Shown here piece by piece: positions 54,270-62,858 of a stretch of 64,000 nt of DNA. Location of the stretch: NCBI GenBank assembly GCA_005502925.1, contig SCPD01000023.1, positions 33,524-97,523 on the forward strand, given 5' to 3'. This DNA is from Rhizobiales bacterium Y(2018) (GTDB lineage Bacteria; Pseudomonadota; Alphaproteobacteria; Rhizobiales; Aestuariivirgaceae). The number at the start of each line of letters is the position of its first letter. The stretch's first letter is position 1. Made by a program: the position numbers and the translations under genes. The notes beneath the pieces are model-generated. The model made no database searches. It had not been told where the DNA came from and worked only from the letters and a program-made list of their open reading frames with translations.

Positions 54270-55519
54270 AACAGCATCGCCGCGACGAGGAGCGGCGTGC
54301 GGATCGGCCCACCGGGGAAGGGCAGGTGCTTGATGCGCCCCAGGAGGTCGAAGCGCGAGGCCTGACCCTGGATCGCTTCCGCCATCAGCTTGCCATACAT
54401 GCCCGCGAGCGCCACGCCCTGTCCCGAATAGCCATGCGCATAGTAGATGTTCGAGCCGAGGCGCCCGCAATCGGGAATGCGGTTGGAGGTGATGGCGATA
54501 TAGCCGCCCCAGGCATGATCGACCTTCACGTCCTTGAGCTCGGGAAAGACCGACAGCATGCGCGGGCGCATATAGGCGCCGAGATTGGGGGGCTCCAAGG
54601 TCGAGTAGCTGGCGCGGCCGCCGAAGAGGAGACGTGTGTCTTTCGTGAGACGGAAATAGTCGACGATGAAATTGGTGTTGGCCACCGCGTCATTGTCGCG
54701 GATGAGCGAACGGGCGCGGTTCTCGCCCAAAGGCTCGGTGGCGATGATGTAGCTCGTCACCGGCATGATGCGGCCGTAGAGCTCAGGCATCATGCGGCCG
54801 ATATAGGCGTTGCAGCCGAGGATCACGAATTTGGCGCGCACGCTGCCTTGCGCCGTGCGCACTGTCGCGGTGGCGCCCGGCTCGACATTGACGACTGCCG
54901 AGTTCTCGAAGATCTGCGCGCCTGCGGCGATTGCCGCCTTGGCGAGGCCTAAGCAATAATTGAGCGGATGGAAATGGCCGGCGCCGCCTTCACGCAGGGC
55001 GCCATGATAGATCCGCGTACCTAGCCGGTCCTCGAGCTCGGCCTTGCTCAGGACTTTCGTGTCGGTATAGCCGAGCGCGTCCCATTCCTCTTTCCACTCT
55101 TTCAGGGAGTCGAATTGCGTGGGCTTCGGAATGGCGTGCAGATAGCCCCATTTGAGGTCGCAATCGATATCGTATTTGGCGATGCGATCGACAATCAGCC
55201 GTTTGGCTTCCTCGGCAATATCGAAGCATTTGCGGGCATCATCCTTGCCGAGTTGCGCCTCGATACGCTGCTGGCCGGGGGAGAAGCCGGTGCAGATCTG
55301 TCCGCCATTGCGCCCTGACGCCCCATAACCCACCTGCCGGGCCTCCAGGACCACGACCTTGAAACCGGCCTGGGCCAGCTCCAAAGCGGCGGAAAGGCCA
55401 GTAAATCCGGCCCCGACCACGCAGATATCGGCCGTAACGTCACCGTTCAGCGGGGATTGTGGGGGGAAGGGGTGGGCGGAAGCCTGGTAATAAGATTGCG
55501 CGTCGATGGAAGCCGGCAT
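54242..55519 (-). CDS. Gamma-glutamylputrescine oxidase-like FAD oxidoreductase (PuuB-like)
   Basis: 425 aa from the ATG at 55519, fitting PuuB length; the frame is open further upstream. Motifs: SYYQASAHP near 9 (typical PuuB N-terminus), ICVVGAGFTGLSAALELAQAG (FAD Rossmann, in parts, 32-52), GYGASGRNGGQ near 67 and HGYSGQGVALAGM near 385. PuuB oxidises gamma-glutamyl-putrescine to the aldehyde. Divergent from the PuuA-like glutamine-synthetase homologue with an 83-base gap; the pair supports a gamma-glutamylated putrescine route. Confidence 0.88.
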   Translation of the reverse strand: MPASIDAQSYYQASAHPFPPQSPLNGDVTADICVVGAGFTGLSAALELAQAGFKVVVLEARQVGYGASGRNGGQICTGFSPGQQRIEAQLGKDDARKCFDIAEEAKRLIVDRIAKYDIDCDLKWGYLHAIPKPTQFDSLKEWKEEWDALGYTDTKVLSKAELEDRLGTRIYHGALREGGAGHFHPLNYCLGLAKAAIAAGAQIFENSAVVNVEPGATATVRTAQGSVRAKFVILGCNAYIGRMMPELYGRIMPVTSYIIATEPLGENRARSLIRDNDAVANTNFIVDYFRLTKDTRLLFGGRASYSTLEPPNLGAYMRPRMLSVFPELKDVKVDHAWGGYIAITSNRIPDCGRLGSNIYYAHGYSGQGVALAGMYGKLMAEAIQGQASRFDLLGRIKHLPFPGGPIRTPLLVAAMLFYRIRDALS

Positions 55520-55602
55520 GATCCATGACCAATGCCAAGCCCTGTTTCCTCCGTCAAGAAGCCCGGGTAAGGTAGGCAGTCGTAACGTTTTCACAGGGTA
55601 TC

Positions 55603-56952
55603 ATGTCGCAAGCGAAATTTGAGGAATGGATTACCGAACGCCGGATCAGTGAAGTTGAATGTTTGGTGGCCGATATGTCCGGAACGGCCCGGGGGAAGAT
55701 CCTGCCTCCCTCGAAATTTTTGAAGGGCAACAAATCGCGTGGCCTCCGCATACCGGAGGAAGTTTTCACCCTCACCATCAATGGCCGCTATGTCTGGGAA
55801 ACCTCTGCGGTCAGCGATGCCGCGATCGACATCTATCTGCAGCCGGACTTCAACACCATTCGACTGGTGCCCTGGTACAACGAGCCGACCGCTCAGGTCA
55901 TCTGCGACGCCTTCCATCTCAATGACGATCCGGTCGATATCTCACCGCGCCATGTGCTGAAACGCGTGCTGGCCCTCTATAAGGAGAAGGGCTGGCGGCC
56001 GATCATTGCGCCGGAGCTCGAATTCTATCTGGTCAAACGCAATATCGATCCCGATTATCCGCTCGAGGCGGCGGTTGGCCGCTCGGGCCGCAAGGAAGCT
56101 GGTGGCCAGGCCTATGGCATCGACGCCGCCAACGACTTCGATCCGATCGTCGAGGACATCTATGATTTCTGCGAGGCGCAGGAGCTCGATGTCGACACGC
56201 TGAGCCACGAAAGCGGCCCGGCCCAGCTCGAGATCAACTTCAACCATGGCGATCCGCTCGAGCTCGCCGACCAGGTGTTCCTGTTCAAGCGCACGGTGCG
56301 CCAGGCGGCCCTCAAGCACGACATGTATGCGACCTTCATGGCGAAGCCGCATGAGAATGAGCCGGGCTCGTCGATGCATATTCATCAATCGGTGTTGGAT
56401 GTGAAGACCGGCAAGAATGTCTTTGCCGGCAGGGACGGCAAGCCGTCGAAGCTGTTTCTCAGCCACATCGCCGGTCTGCAGCGTTATCTCGCAGCCGCCC
56501 TTCCGCTCGCCGCCCCCAATGTCAACTCCTACCGGCGGCTGGTGCCTGAATCGGATGCGCCGACCAATGTCCACTGGGCCATCGACAACCGAACCGTCTC
56601 GTTGCGCGTGCCGTCCTCCGATCCGGCAAATCTCCGGGTCGAGAACCGCGTGCCGGGGGCGGACGCCAATCCCTATCTCGCTTTCGCGGCCTCGCTCGCT
56701 TGCGGCTATCTGGGCATGATCGAGCGTCTGAAGCCCACCGATCCGGTCGAAGGCTCGGCCTATCGCTATGCGCATACGCTGCCGATCAGCCTCGATGAGG
56801 CACTCGATAAGCTGAACTACACCAAGTCGTTCAAGCAGGTGCTGGGCGACAAGTTCGTCGAGGCGTTCCAGGACGTGAAACATGAGGAGATGCAGCATTA
56901 TCGCCGCGTCATCAGCTCATGGGAGCGGGAATACCTGCTGTTGAATGTGTGA
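55603..56952 (+). CDS. Glutamine synthetase-family gamma-glutamyl-amine ligase (PuuA-like)
   Basis: 449 aa. GS catalytic landmarks: SGTARGKILPPSKF near 26, IAPELEFYLVKRN near 138, ESGPAQLEINF near 201, the ATP/Mg helix GSSMHIHQS near 252, and LRVPSSDPANLRVENRVPGADANPY (in parts, near 330), which lacks the adenylylation Tyr loop of GlnA. It likely ligates glutamate to putrescine or another amine using ATP. Coupled by context to the divergent PuuB-like oxidase. A plain glutamine synthetase is less likely. Confidence 0.88.
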   Translation: MSQAKFEEWITERRISEVECLVADMSGTARGKILPPSKFLKGNKSRGLRIPEEVFTLTINGRYVWETSAVSDAAIDIYLQPDFNTIRLVPWYNEPTAQVICDAFHLNDDPVDISPRHVLKRVLALYKEKGWRPIIAPELEFYLVKRNIDPDYPLEAAVGRSGRKEAGGQAYGIDAANDFDPIVEDIYDFCEAQELDVDTLSHESGPAQLEINFNHGDPLELADQVFLFKRTVRQAALKHDMYATFMAKPHENEPGSSMHIHQSVLDVKTGKNVFAGRDGKPSKLFLSHIAGLQRYLAAALPLAAPNVNSYRRLVPESDAPTNVHWAIDNRTVSLRVPSSDPANLRVENRVPGADANPYLAFAASLACGYLGMIERLKPTDPVEGSAYRYAHTLPISLDEALDKLNYTKSFKQVLGDKFVEAFQDVKHEEMQHYRRVISSWEREYLLLNV

Positions 56953-57012
56953 TTGCTTGAATCAGTCGGATTGCCGAAGATAGCGATGCGGATGAGGTTC
57001 GGAGGCTCGCCT

Positions 57013-58644
57013 ATGATCTTTTTGCATCGCCATCTCGGCTTTCTGGCCGTGCTTTTGCTGCTGGTCGGTTCGGCTCCAGCTTTTGCCGGCAAAGGGGACC
57101 GCGCGTCCGGACCGTCCTTCGATGACATGACGTCCTCGATCGCGCTGTTTCTCGACAGTCCCGGCCGTCTCGAGCTGCCGCTCGAGCGCATCCGGCCGGC
57201 GCTCAAGGCGCATTATGTCGACAATGGCGGCACCATCTATTGGGTCGGCAGCGGCCGCATGACGCCCTTCATCCAGCGGCTTGTCGATGCGGAAGACGAC
57301 GGCCTCAATCCGGACGACTATCCGATCGACACGCTGATAGATCTGCGTGATGGGATCGATGCCAATGATCCGATGAGCGCGGCCAGGGCCGAGCTTTATT
57401 TCTCGGCCTTTTTCGTCGCCTATGCGGCGGATCTCAAGACCGGTCGTGTCATTCCGCAAAAGGTCGATCCGCGATTGTTCCGAAACCGCAAGACGGTCGA
57501 TGTGCTGCGCATCCTGACCGACATGAGCAAGAATCGCGAGCCGACCCGCTATCTTGATGTCTTCGAGCCGAAGAACCCGCAATATCAGGCGCTCAAGAAG
57601 CTGCTGGTGCAGTATCGCGAGCGTGTGGCGCAAGGTGGTTGGGGCACGGTCGATCCGGGCGTCAGCCTGAAGCCCGGCATGCGCGATGCACGCGTCGACT
57701 CGGTACGCAAGCTGCTCGCCGCCACCGGGGACTATGAGTGGCAGGCATCGGGCGAGCCCGATCTCTATGACGAGCAGCTCGCCATCGCGGTGAAGCGTTT
57801 CCAGTCGCGCCACGGTCTGGAGGCCAAGGGCCTCATCGGCAAACAGACCATCATCGCCATGAATGTGCCGGTCGAGGAACGGGTGCGCCAGATCATGCTC
57901 AATATGGAGCGCTGGCGCTGGATGCCGGAGGAACTGGGCGAATATCATTTCCTCGTCAATATCGCGTCCTTCGAATTGCAGCGCATCAAGTCCAACACCA
58001 TCATCGACCGCATGAACACGGTGGTGGGCGCGCCTGCGACGCAGACGCCGGAATTCTCCGACGAGCTCGAATACATAGAGTTCAACCCGACCTGGACGGT
58101 GCCCTACAGCATCGCCACCAAGGAAATGCTGCCGCGCTTGCGCGCCAATCCTTATGCCTATGCGGGTGATTTCGAGGTCTTCATCGGCGGCAAGCTCGCC
58201 TCCTGGGGCAGCATCGACTGGTATTCCTATGGGCCGGGCAACTTCCCCTTCACCTTCCGCCAGAAGCCCGGACCGAAGAATGCCTTGGGCAAGGTGAAGT
58301 TCATGATGCCCAACAAGCACAATATCTATCTTCATGACACGCCGTCGAAGGACAAGTTCCTGCAGACGGCGCGGGCCTTCAGCCATGGCTGCATCCGCCT
58401 GTCGCGGCCCGTCGATCTCGCTTATGCGCTGGTGCCCGATCTCAAGGACTGGTCGAAGGAACGGATGAACGCGACCTGGGCCGGCGGCAAGACCACACGG
58501 GCCACGATCGTCGACCATATTCCGGTGCACCTGATCTATGGCACCGCCTTCAAGGGTGATGCCGGCATGATCGAGTTCCGCCCCGATGTCTATGGCCGCG
58601 ATCGCAAGCTCTATAATGCGCTGTTCGGCCGTCCGACCTCGTGA
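57013..58644 (+). CDS. L,D-transpeptidase (YcbB/LdtD-like) with peptidoglycan-binding domain
   Basis: 543 aa from the ATG at 57013, preferred because GGAGG lies 7 bases upstream and a signal peptide follows (LAVLLLLVGSAPAFA). Architecture: N-terminal scaffold domain, PG_binding_1 repeat (LAIAVKRFQSRHGLEAKGLIG near 255, in parts), then the YkuD catalytic domain with HDTPSKDKF and the catalytic motif HGCIRLS near 458. Such enzymes form 3-3 peptidoglycan cross-links in the periplasm and occur in many Hyphomicrobiales. It follows the PuuA-like gene by 60 bases, without an obvious functional link. Confidence 0.92.
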   Translation: MIFLHRHLGFLAVLLLLVGSAPAFAGKGDRASGPSFDDMTSSIALFLDSPGRLELPLERIRPALKAHYVDNGGTIYWVGSGRMTPFIQRLVDAEDDGLNPDDYPIDTLIDLRDGIDANDPMSAARAELYFSAFFVAYAADLKTGRVIPQKVDPRLFRNRKTVDVLRILTDMSKNREPTRYLDVFEPKNPQYQALKKLLVQYRERVAQGGWGTVDPGVSLKPGMRDARVDSVRKLLAATGDYEWQASGEPDLYDEQLAIAVKRFQSRHGLEAKGLIGKQTIIAMNVPVEERVRQIMLNMERWRWMPEELGEYHFLVNIASFELQRIKSNTIIDRMNTVVGAPATQTPEFSDELEYIEFNPTWTVPYSIATKEMLPRLRANPYAYAGDFEVFIGGKLASWGSIDWYSYGPGNFPFTFRQKPGPKNALGKVKFMMPNKHNIYLHDTPSKDKFLQTARAFSHGCIRLSRPVDLAYALVPDLKDWSKERMNATWAGGKTTRATIVDHIPVHLIYGTAFKGDAGMIEFRPDVYGRDRKLYNALFGRPTS

Positions 58645-58782
58645 GGCGCAGATCCTGTCCAAAGATGGGGCTGATTGAGCAGAATCTTCCGCGTTTTCTC
58701 CCAGCGTAATACTTGATTAAATTACTCGGGTTTTGTAGGTCTGAGCCGTCCGACCGTGGGGTGTCGAAGAGGGGGCTCGATC

Positions 58783-59754
58783 ATGCTGAAATCTTTGGGG
58801 ATTTATGGCGTAGCGGCAATCATGGGCTTGGCCCTTGCCGGTTCCGCACTGGCGCAAGAGGCGAAGAAGCTGGGCGTCGTCGATGACCGCGGTGTGGCGG
58901 TCGAGGTACCGGCCAATCCGCAACGGATCGCCTCGGTGTCCTATTTCGCCACCGATGCCGCTTTGGCGCTGGGGGTGAAACCGGTGGCGACCACCTACAT
59001 GGTCCAGGGCCGCGAGCCCGATTTCCTCACCGGCCACAGCAAGGACATGAAGCAGATCGGCCAGCGCGCCCAGCCCAATCTCGAACTCCTGGCCGAAGCC
59101 AAGCCCGATGTGACGATCGCGATCCGCCGCTACACCGAGGGCAACGCCGCCCAGTATCAGAAGATCGCGCCCTATCTCGCTTATAATCTGGAGCTCTACA
59201 GCGACAGCGACCGCACGATCACGCAGCTCGGCACGATCCTCGGCAAGCCTGAGCGCGCGCAAGAGCTCAACGCGCAGTTCAAGAAAGACATCGCCGACTT
59301 CGCTGCCAAGGCGCCGAAGGGCGTACATCCGCGTTTCCAGGTCATGTGGGCGGGTGATGCGCCTTGGACCTTCTATTCCGAGAACATGACCGCCGCGATC
59401 CTCACCGCCCTCGGTGGCGACAACATCGCCGGCCATAATCCGACGCCGCATGTCCCGGATAATTTCGGCCTCGAGATGAGCCTCGAGACGATGCTGGAGA
59501 AGGATCCGGAGGTCATCTTCGTCTATGACTACGGCCCGGACCGGCCACATGAGAACAACCCGATCTGGCAGATGTTGTCGGCGGTGAAGAACAAGCGCGT
59601 CTATTATGTCGGCGATCACTGGGTCGAGGCCCACGGCCCCATCGCCCGCGAGATGGTGCTGCGCGAAGCCGCGCATTATCTTTATCCGGATACGTTCCCC
59701 AAGCCCGACATTGCCGCCGAGGCGGCGAAATTCATCCCCGCCGATCTCAAGTGA
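58783..59754 (+). CDS. Iron-siderophore ABC transporter substrate-binding protein (FecB-like)
   Basis: 323 aa from the ATG at 58783 (weak GAGGGGG site). Signal peptide ends SALA-QEAKK. Single-helix-hinge binding-protein fold: VDDRGVAVEVPANPQRIASVS (in parts), LELLAEAKPDVTIAIRRY near 100 and EVIFVYDYGPDRPHENN near 245. Binds ferric-siderophore, or another metal chelate, in the periplasm. First gene of an operon with two permeases and an ATPase; a double palindromic element (59757-59921) intervenes. No outer-membrane receptor is in the window. Confidence 0.9.
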   Translation: MLKSLGIYGVAAIMGLALAGSALAQEAKKLGVVDDRGVAVEVPANPQRIASVSYFATDAALALGVKPVATTYMVQGREPDFLTGHSKDMKQIGQRAQPNLELLAEAKPDVTIAIRRYTEGNAAQYQKIAPYLAYNLELYSDSDRTITQLGTILGKPERAQELNAQFKKDIADFAAKAPKGVHPRFQVMWAGDAPWTFYSENMTAAILTALGGDNIAGHNPTPHVPDNFGLEMSLETMLEKDPEVIFVYDYGPDRPHENNPIWQMLSAVKNKRVYYVGDHWVEAHGPIAREMVLREAAHYLYPDTFPKPDIAAEAAKFIPADLK

Positions 59755-59756
59755 GG

Positions 59757-59832
59757 CTAGTGTGCTGAACGCGAAGTTCCTGATACCAGGCGGCTTGCAC
59801 CGACAGGAACTTCGCGTTCAAAAGCACACTAG
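59757..59832. repeat. CTAG-bounded palindromic element, copy 1
   Basis: CTAGTGTGCT (59757-59766)/AGCACACTAG (59823-59832) outer arms and GAACGCGAAGTTCCTG (59767-59782)/CAGGAACTTCGCGTTC (59804-59819) inner arms, 21-base loop, 3-base bulge. It starts 2 bases after the binding-protein stop codon. Confidence 0.85.
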
Positions 59833-59846
59833 AATTATTAAGTTTT

Positions 59847-59921
59847 CTAGTGTCCTTCCGAATCCGAAGTTCGCTCGGAAGGTGCCGCTGGCAGTGGCGA
59901 ACTTCGGATTCGGGACACTAG
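59847..59921. repeat. CTAG-bounded palindromic element, copy 2
   Basis: CTAGTGTCC (59847-59855)/GGACACTAG (59913-59921) outer arms and GAATCCGAAGTTCGC (59860-59874)/GCGAACTTCGGATTC (59897-59911) inner arms with a 22-base loop. Same architecture as copy 1 with different stem sequence; ends 16 bases before the first permease. Confidence 0.85.
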
Positions 59922-59937
59922 TCGCCTTGCTCCACCG

Positions 59938-60939
59938 ATGAATGCCAGCCGTTCCGCCAGCATCACCATCGCGGCGCTCGCCGCGGCACTCCTGATCGGC
60001 TTTGCCGGTCTCCTTTTCGGCGCCAAATCGATGCACATCGATCAGGCGCTGACGGCGCTTTTCTGGCCGGGGGAGGGCATCGACAGCGTCATCGTCTGGG
60101 CGCTGCGATTGCCGCGCAGCATCGCAGCTTTCGCGGGCGGCGCCGGTCTCGCCGTCTCGGGTTACCTGCTGCAATCGATCACCCGCAACCCGCTCGCCGC
60201 ACCCGACCTCACCGGCGTCACCGCTGGTGCTGTGGCGGTGATCGTCTTCTGCTTCGTTTTCCTGCCGGCGCTGTCATCGGTCTTCTATCCCTTCATCGGA
60301 CTTGCCGGTGGCCTTGCCGCCGCCGCCGTGACCTTCTGGGTCTCGCGCGGCGGCCAGGCATCGCCGCTGCATCTGGGGCTGGGGGGCATCACCATCTCGC
60401 TCTTTCTCGGCGCCATCACCACCTACATCCTGCTGCTCGGCGGTCCGCAATCGCCCGCCGTCCTGTTCTGGCTGTCGGGCGGGCTGCAGGGACGCTCCTG
60501 GAACGCGCTCGCCTTTATCGTCCCGTGGGTGATGGTCGGTATTCTGGGCGCACTGTTCTGCCGCCGCGCTTTGGAGCTCCTGTCGCTCGGCGATGATGCG
60601 GCGCAAGCCATGGGCCTCAAGCTCAGCATCTGGAAGCCGTTGTTTCTTGTTCTCGCGGTGTGCCCGGTCGCCGGCGTCACCCCGGTTGCCGGCCCGATCG
60701 CTTTTGTCGGCCTGGCCGTGCCGCATATCGTGCGCCTGCTGAAGCCGCAAGGCGCCGCCTGGGCCATTCTCCTCAATGTCGCGATCGGCGGCTTAGTTCT
60801 TGTCGCCGCCGATGTCATTGCCCGCAGCATCGCCGCCCCGCGCGAGTTGCCGGTGAGTATGGTCATGGCGCTGATCGGCGGGCCGTTCTTCATTCACCTC
60901 GTGCAGCGCCGTAACTTCATGCTCGGAGCGCGCGCATGA
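59938..60939 (+). CDS. FecCD-family siderophore ABC transporter permease 1
   Basis: 333 aa with about nine to ten membrane helices, BtuC/FecCD type. Motifs: RLPRSIAAFAGGAGLAVSGYLLQSITRNPLAAPDLTG (in parts, near 57), AMGLKLSIWKP in the ATPase-contact region near 225 and GPIAFVGLAVPHIVRLL near 258. Overlaps permease 2 by 4 bases. The only ribosome site nearby is poor because the palindromic element lies directly upstream. Confidence 0.92.
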   Translation: MNASRSASITIAALAAALLIGFAGLLFGAKSMHIDQALTALFWPGEGIDSVIVWALRLPRSIAAFAGGAGLAVSGYLLQSITRNPLAAPDLTGVTAGAVAVIVFCFVFLPALSSVFYPFIGLAGGLAAAAVTFWVSRGGQASPLHLGLGGITISLFLGAITTYILLLGGPQSPAVLFWLSGGLQGRSWNALAFIVPWVMVGILGALFCRRALELLSLGDDAAQAMGLKLSIWKPLFLVLAVCPVAGVTPVAGPIAFVGLAVPHIVRLLKPQGAAWAILLNVAIGGLVLVAADVIARSIAAPRELPVSMVMALIGGPFFIHLVQRRNFMLGARA

Positions 60940-61970
60940 CGGGCTTGACCGTAGCCGCGCGCCGGCCGCTCGACCGGCCGATCTGGATCATCTTGCCTTT
61001 GGCGTTGATCCTGATCGTGCTCGCGGTCTTTCTCGGCGTCGCCGATCTGTCGCCCGCGATGGTGCTCGACGTGCTGACCGGTCATGGCTCGGAAAATGCT
61101 CGCCTGATCATCACCGATATCCGCATTCCGCGCATTGCCACCGGCATCTTGGCGGGCATCCACTTCGCCGTCGCCGGCCTGTTGCTGCAGACGATCACCC
61201 GCAACCCGCTCGCCGACCCCTCGATCATGGGGATATCGCAAGGCGCGACGCTCGCCGTCACCATCTTCCTGTTCTTCGCTGTCTATTGGTTCGATTCCGA
61301 TCCACACAAGGTCTATCAGCTGCCGGTGGCCTGGTTGCCGACGGTGGGATTGTTCGGCGGCCTCGCGGCTGGTGGCGTCATCTTTCTTCTTGCCTGGCGC
61401 CGCGACCTCGGACCGTTGCGGATCACGCTTTGCGGCATCGCGGTGGGCGCGGTGCTGCATGCGCTCGCCATGGGGCTCATCGCCGGCTGGGGCTCGGCCC
61501 GCATCGAGATCGTGCTGCAATGGCTGTCGGGCAGTCTTTATGCGCGCAGCTGGGAACATGTGCTGTTCCTGCTGCCCTTCACCATTGCCGGACTTCTCGT
61601 TCTGCCTTTCCTGCGCCGCTCGATCGACCTTCTCCGCTTCGAGGCGCCGGTGGCGCTGTCTTTCGGCTTTCCTTACCGCGCGCAGTTCACCCTCGTCCTG
61701 ATGATCGCTTGCGGCCTGGCGGCGAGCGCCGTTGGTGTCACCGGTCCGATCATCTTCATCGGTCTGATCGTGCCGCATCTGGCCCGCTTCATCGCCGGCT
61801 CGCGCTTCAATCTGGTGCTGCCGCTCACTTTGCTGCTCGGCGCCGTCATCGTCACGGCGGGCGATCTCATCGGCCGCCTGGCCGGCGGTGCTGAAGAGAT
61901 TCCGATCGGGGTCGTCAGCGCCATTGGCGGCGCCCCCATTCTCCTGGCGCTGTTGCGCCGCATTCGATGA
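60936..61970 (+). CDS. FecCD-family siderophore ABC transporter permease 2
   Basis: 344 aa. IRIPRIATGILAGIHFAVAGLLLQTITRNPLADPSIMGISQG (in parts, near 65), a contact helix near 242 (ALSFGFPYRAQF) and GPIIFIGLIVPHLARFIAG near 270. Pairs with permease 1 as a heterodimeric channel. Starts within the permease 1 stop (ATGA). The ATPase start lies just after or within its stop codon. Confidence 0.92.
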   Translation: MTGLTVAARRPLDRPIWIILPLALILIVLAVFLGVADLSPAMVLDVLTGHGSENARLIITDIRIPRIATGILAGIHFAVAGLLLQTITRNPLADPSIMGISQGATLAVTIFLFFAVYWFDSDPHKVYQLPVAWLPTVGLFGGLAAGGVIFLLAWRRDLGPLRITLCGIAVGAVLHALAMGLIAGWGSARIEIVLQWLSGSLYARSWEHVLFLLPFTIAGLLVLPFLRRSIDLLRFEAPVALSFGFPYRAQFTLVLMIACGLAASAVGVTGPIIFIGLIVPHLARFIAGSRFNLVLPLTLLLGAVIVTAGDLIGRLAGGAEEIPIGVVSAIGGAPILLALLRRIR

Positions 61971-61978
61971 GGCCTGTC

Positions 61979-62761
61979 ATGCCGATCAGCTGCTCTGGGC
62001 TTTCTATCGCTTATGGTCCCCGTCTCGCCTTGAGCGCATTCGATCTCACACTCGGCAAGGGCGAGATCCGCGTCCTGATCGGCCCCAATGGCTCGGGCAA
62101 GAGCACGGCGCTTCATGCTTTGGCCGGCCTCATCACGCCGAGCGGCGGTGAGGTGAGCGTCGGCGGCAGGGCCGTGGCGTCCTTCAGCCGGCGCGATCTC
62201 GCCAAGCGCCTCTCCTTCCTGCCGCAGCAGCCGGCCGCGCCCGACGAGATGACCGTCGAGCAGCTCGTGCGGCAGGGCCGTTTCGCGCATGTCGGCCTGT
62301 TCCGCAGCTATAGCGCACGGGATGTCGAGGCCGTGCGCTGGGCGCTCGACAGCACCGGCCTCACCGGACTTGCCGAGCGCAATCTGCGCGAGCTGTCGGG
62401 TGGCGAACGGCAGCGCGCCTGGATATCGGCTGCGCTGGCGCAAGAGGCGGAAATCCTGCTGCTCGACGAGCCGACCTCCTTCCTCGATATCGGCCATCAG
62501 GTTGAAGTGCTCGATCTCGTCTGCCGCTTGAGCCGCGAGCGCGGCGTGACCATCGTCATGGCCATCCACGATCTCAATCAGGCGATGTCGGTGTGCGACC
62601 GGATTTCGCTGCTCGACAAAGGGGAGCGGGTTTTCGACGGCGTGCCGGCGGATCTCGCGGCGAGCGGGCTGATCGAGCGCATCTTCAATGTCCGCGGCCG
62701 TTTCGTCAGTATCGCCGATACACGCGCGCCGCATTTCGACGTCGAGCTGGCGCGCCATTAA
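61979..62761 (+). CDS. Siderophore ABC transporter ATP-binding protein (FecE-like)
   Basis: 260 aa from ATG 61979, which has GAGG 6 bases upstream; an ATG at 61967 overlapping the permease stop is the alternative. Walker A GPNGSGKS near 34, Q-loop LPQQPAAPDEMTVEQLV, signature LSGGERQR near 139, Walker B ILLLDEPTSFLDIGHQ and H-loop AIHDLNQAM. Energises the two FecCD permeases. Its stop codon is the first element of the palindromic repeat 62761-62858. Confidence 0.93.
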   Translation: MPISCSGLSIAYGPRLALSAFDLTLGKGEIRVLIGPNGSGKSTALHALAGLITPSGGEVSVGGRAVASFSRRDLAKRLSFLPQQPAAPDEMTVEQLVRQGRFAHVGLFRSYSARDVEAVRWALDSTGLTGLAERNLRELSGGERQRAWISAALAQEAEILLLDEPTSFLDIGHQVEVLDLVCRLSRERGVTIVMAIHDLNQAMSVCDRISLLDKGERVFDGVPADLAASGLIERIFNVRGRFVSIADTRAPHFDVELARH

Positions 62762-62858
62762 AGCGTGATGGCTTTAGGAAGAGTCGCGGTCACGCTTTAT
62801 CTTCTTGTTTGCGCATGATCTTTCCGGAAAACCGCTTCGCACTTTTCCGGATCATGCT
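62761..62858. repeat. Rhizobiales intergenic repeat (two hairpins)
   Basis: Hairpin AAGCGTGA/TCACGCTT (62761-62797), then GCATGAT/ATCATGC outer arms (62813-62857) enclosing CCGGAAAA/TTTTCCGG. I recognise the second hairpin as a widespread Rhizobiales intergenic element. It sits between convergent genes, touches the stop codons of both, and probably terminates transcription from both sides. Confidence 0.85.

Noticed and set aside
56962..58662. 566-codon open frame antisense to the L,D-transpeptidase
   Set aside because: No recognisable domain; the sense frame has signal peptide, PG-binding repeat and HGCIRLS.
58690..58735. Possible iron box before the FecB-like gene (GTAAT...ATTAC)
   Set aside because: Only 5-base arms; does not match Fur, Irr or RirA consensus well enough to claim.
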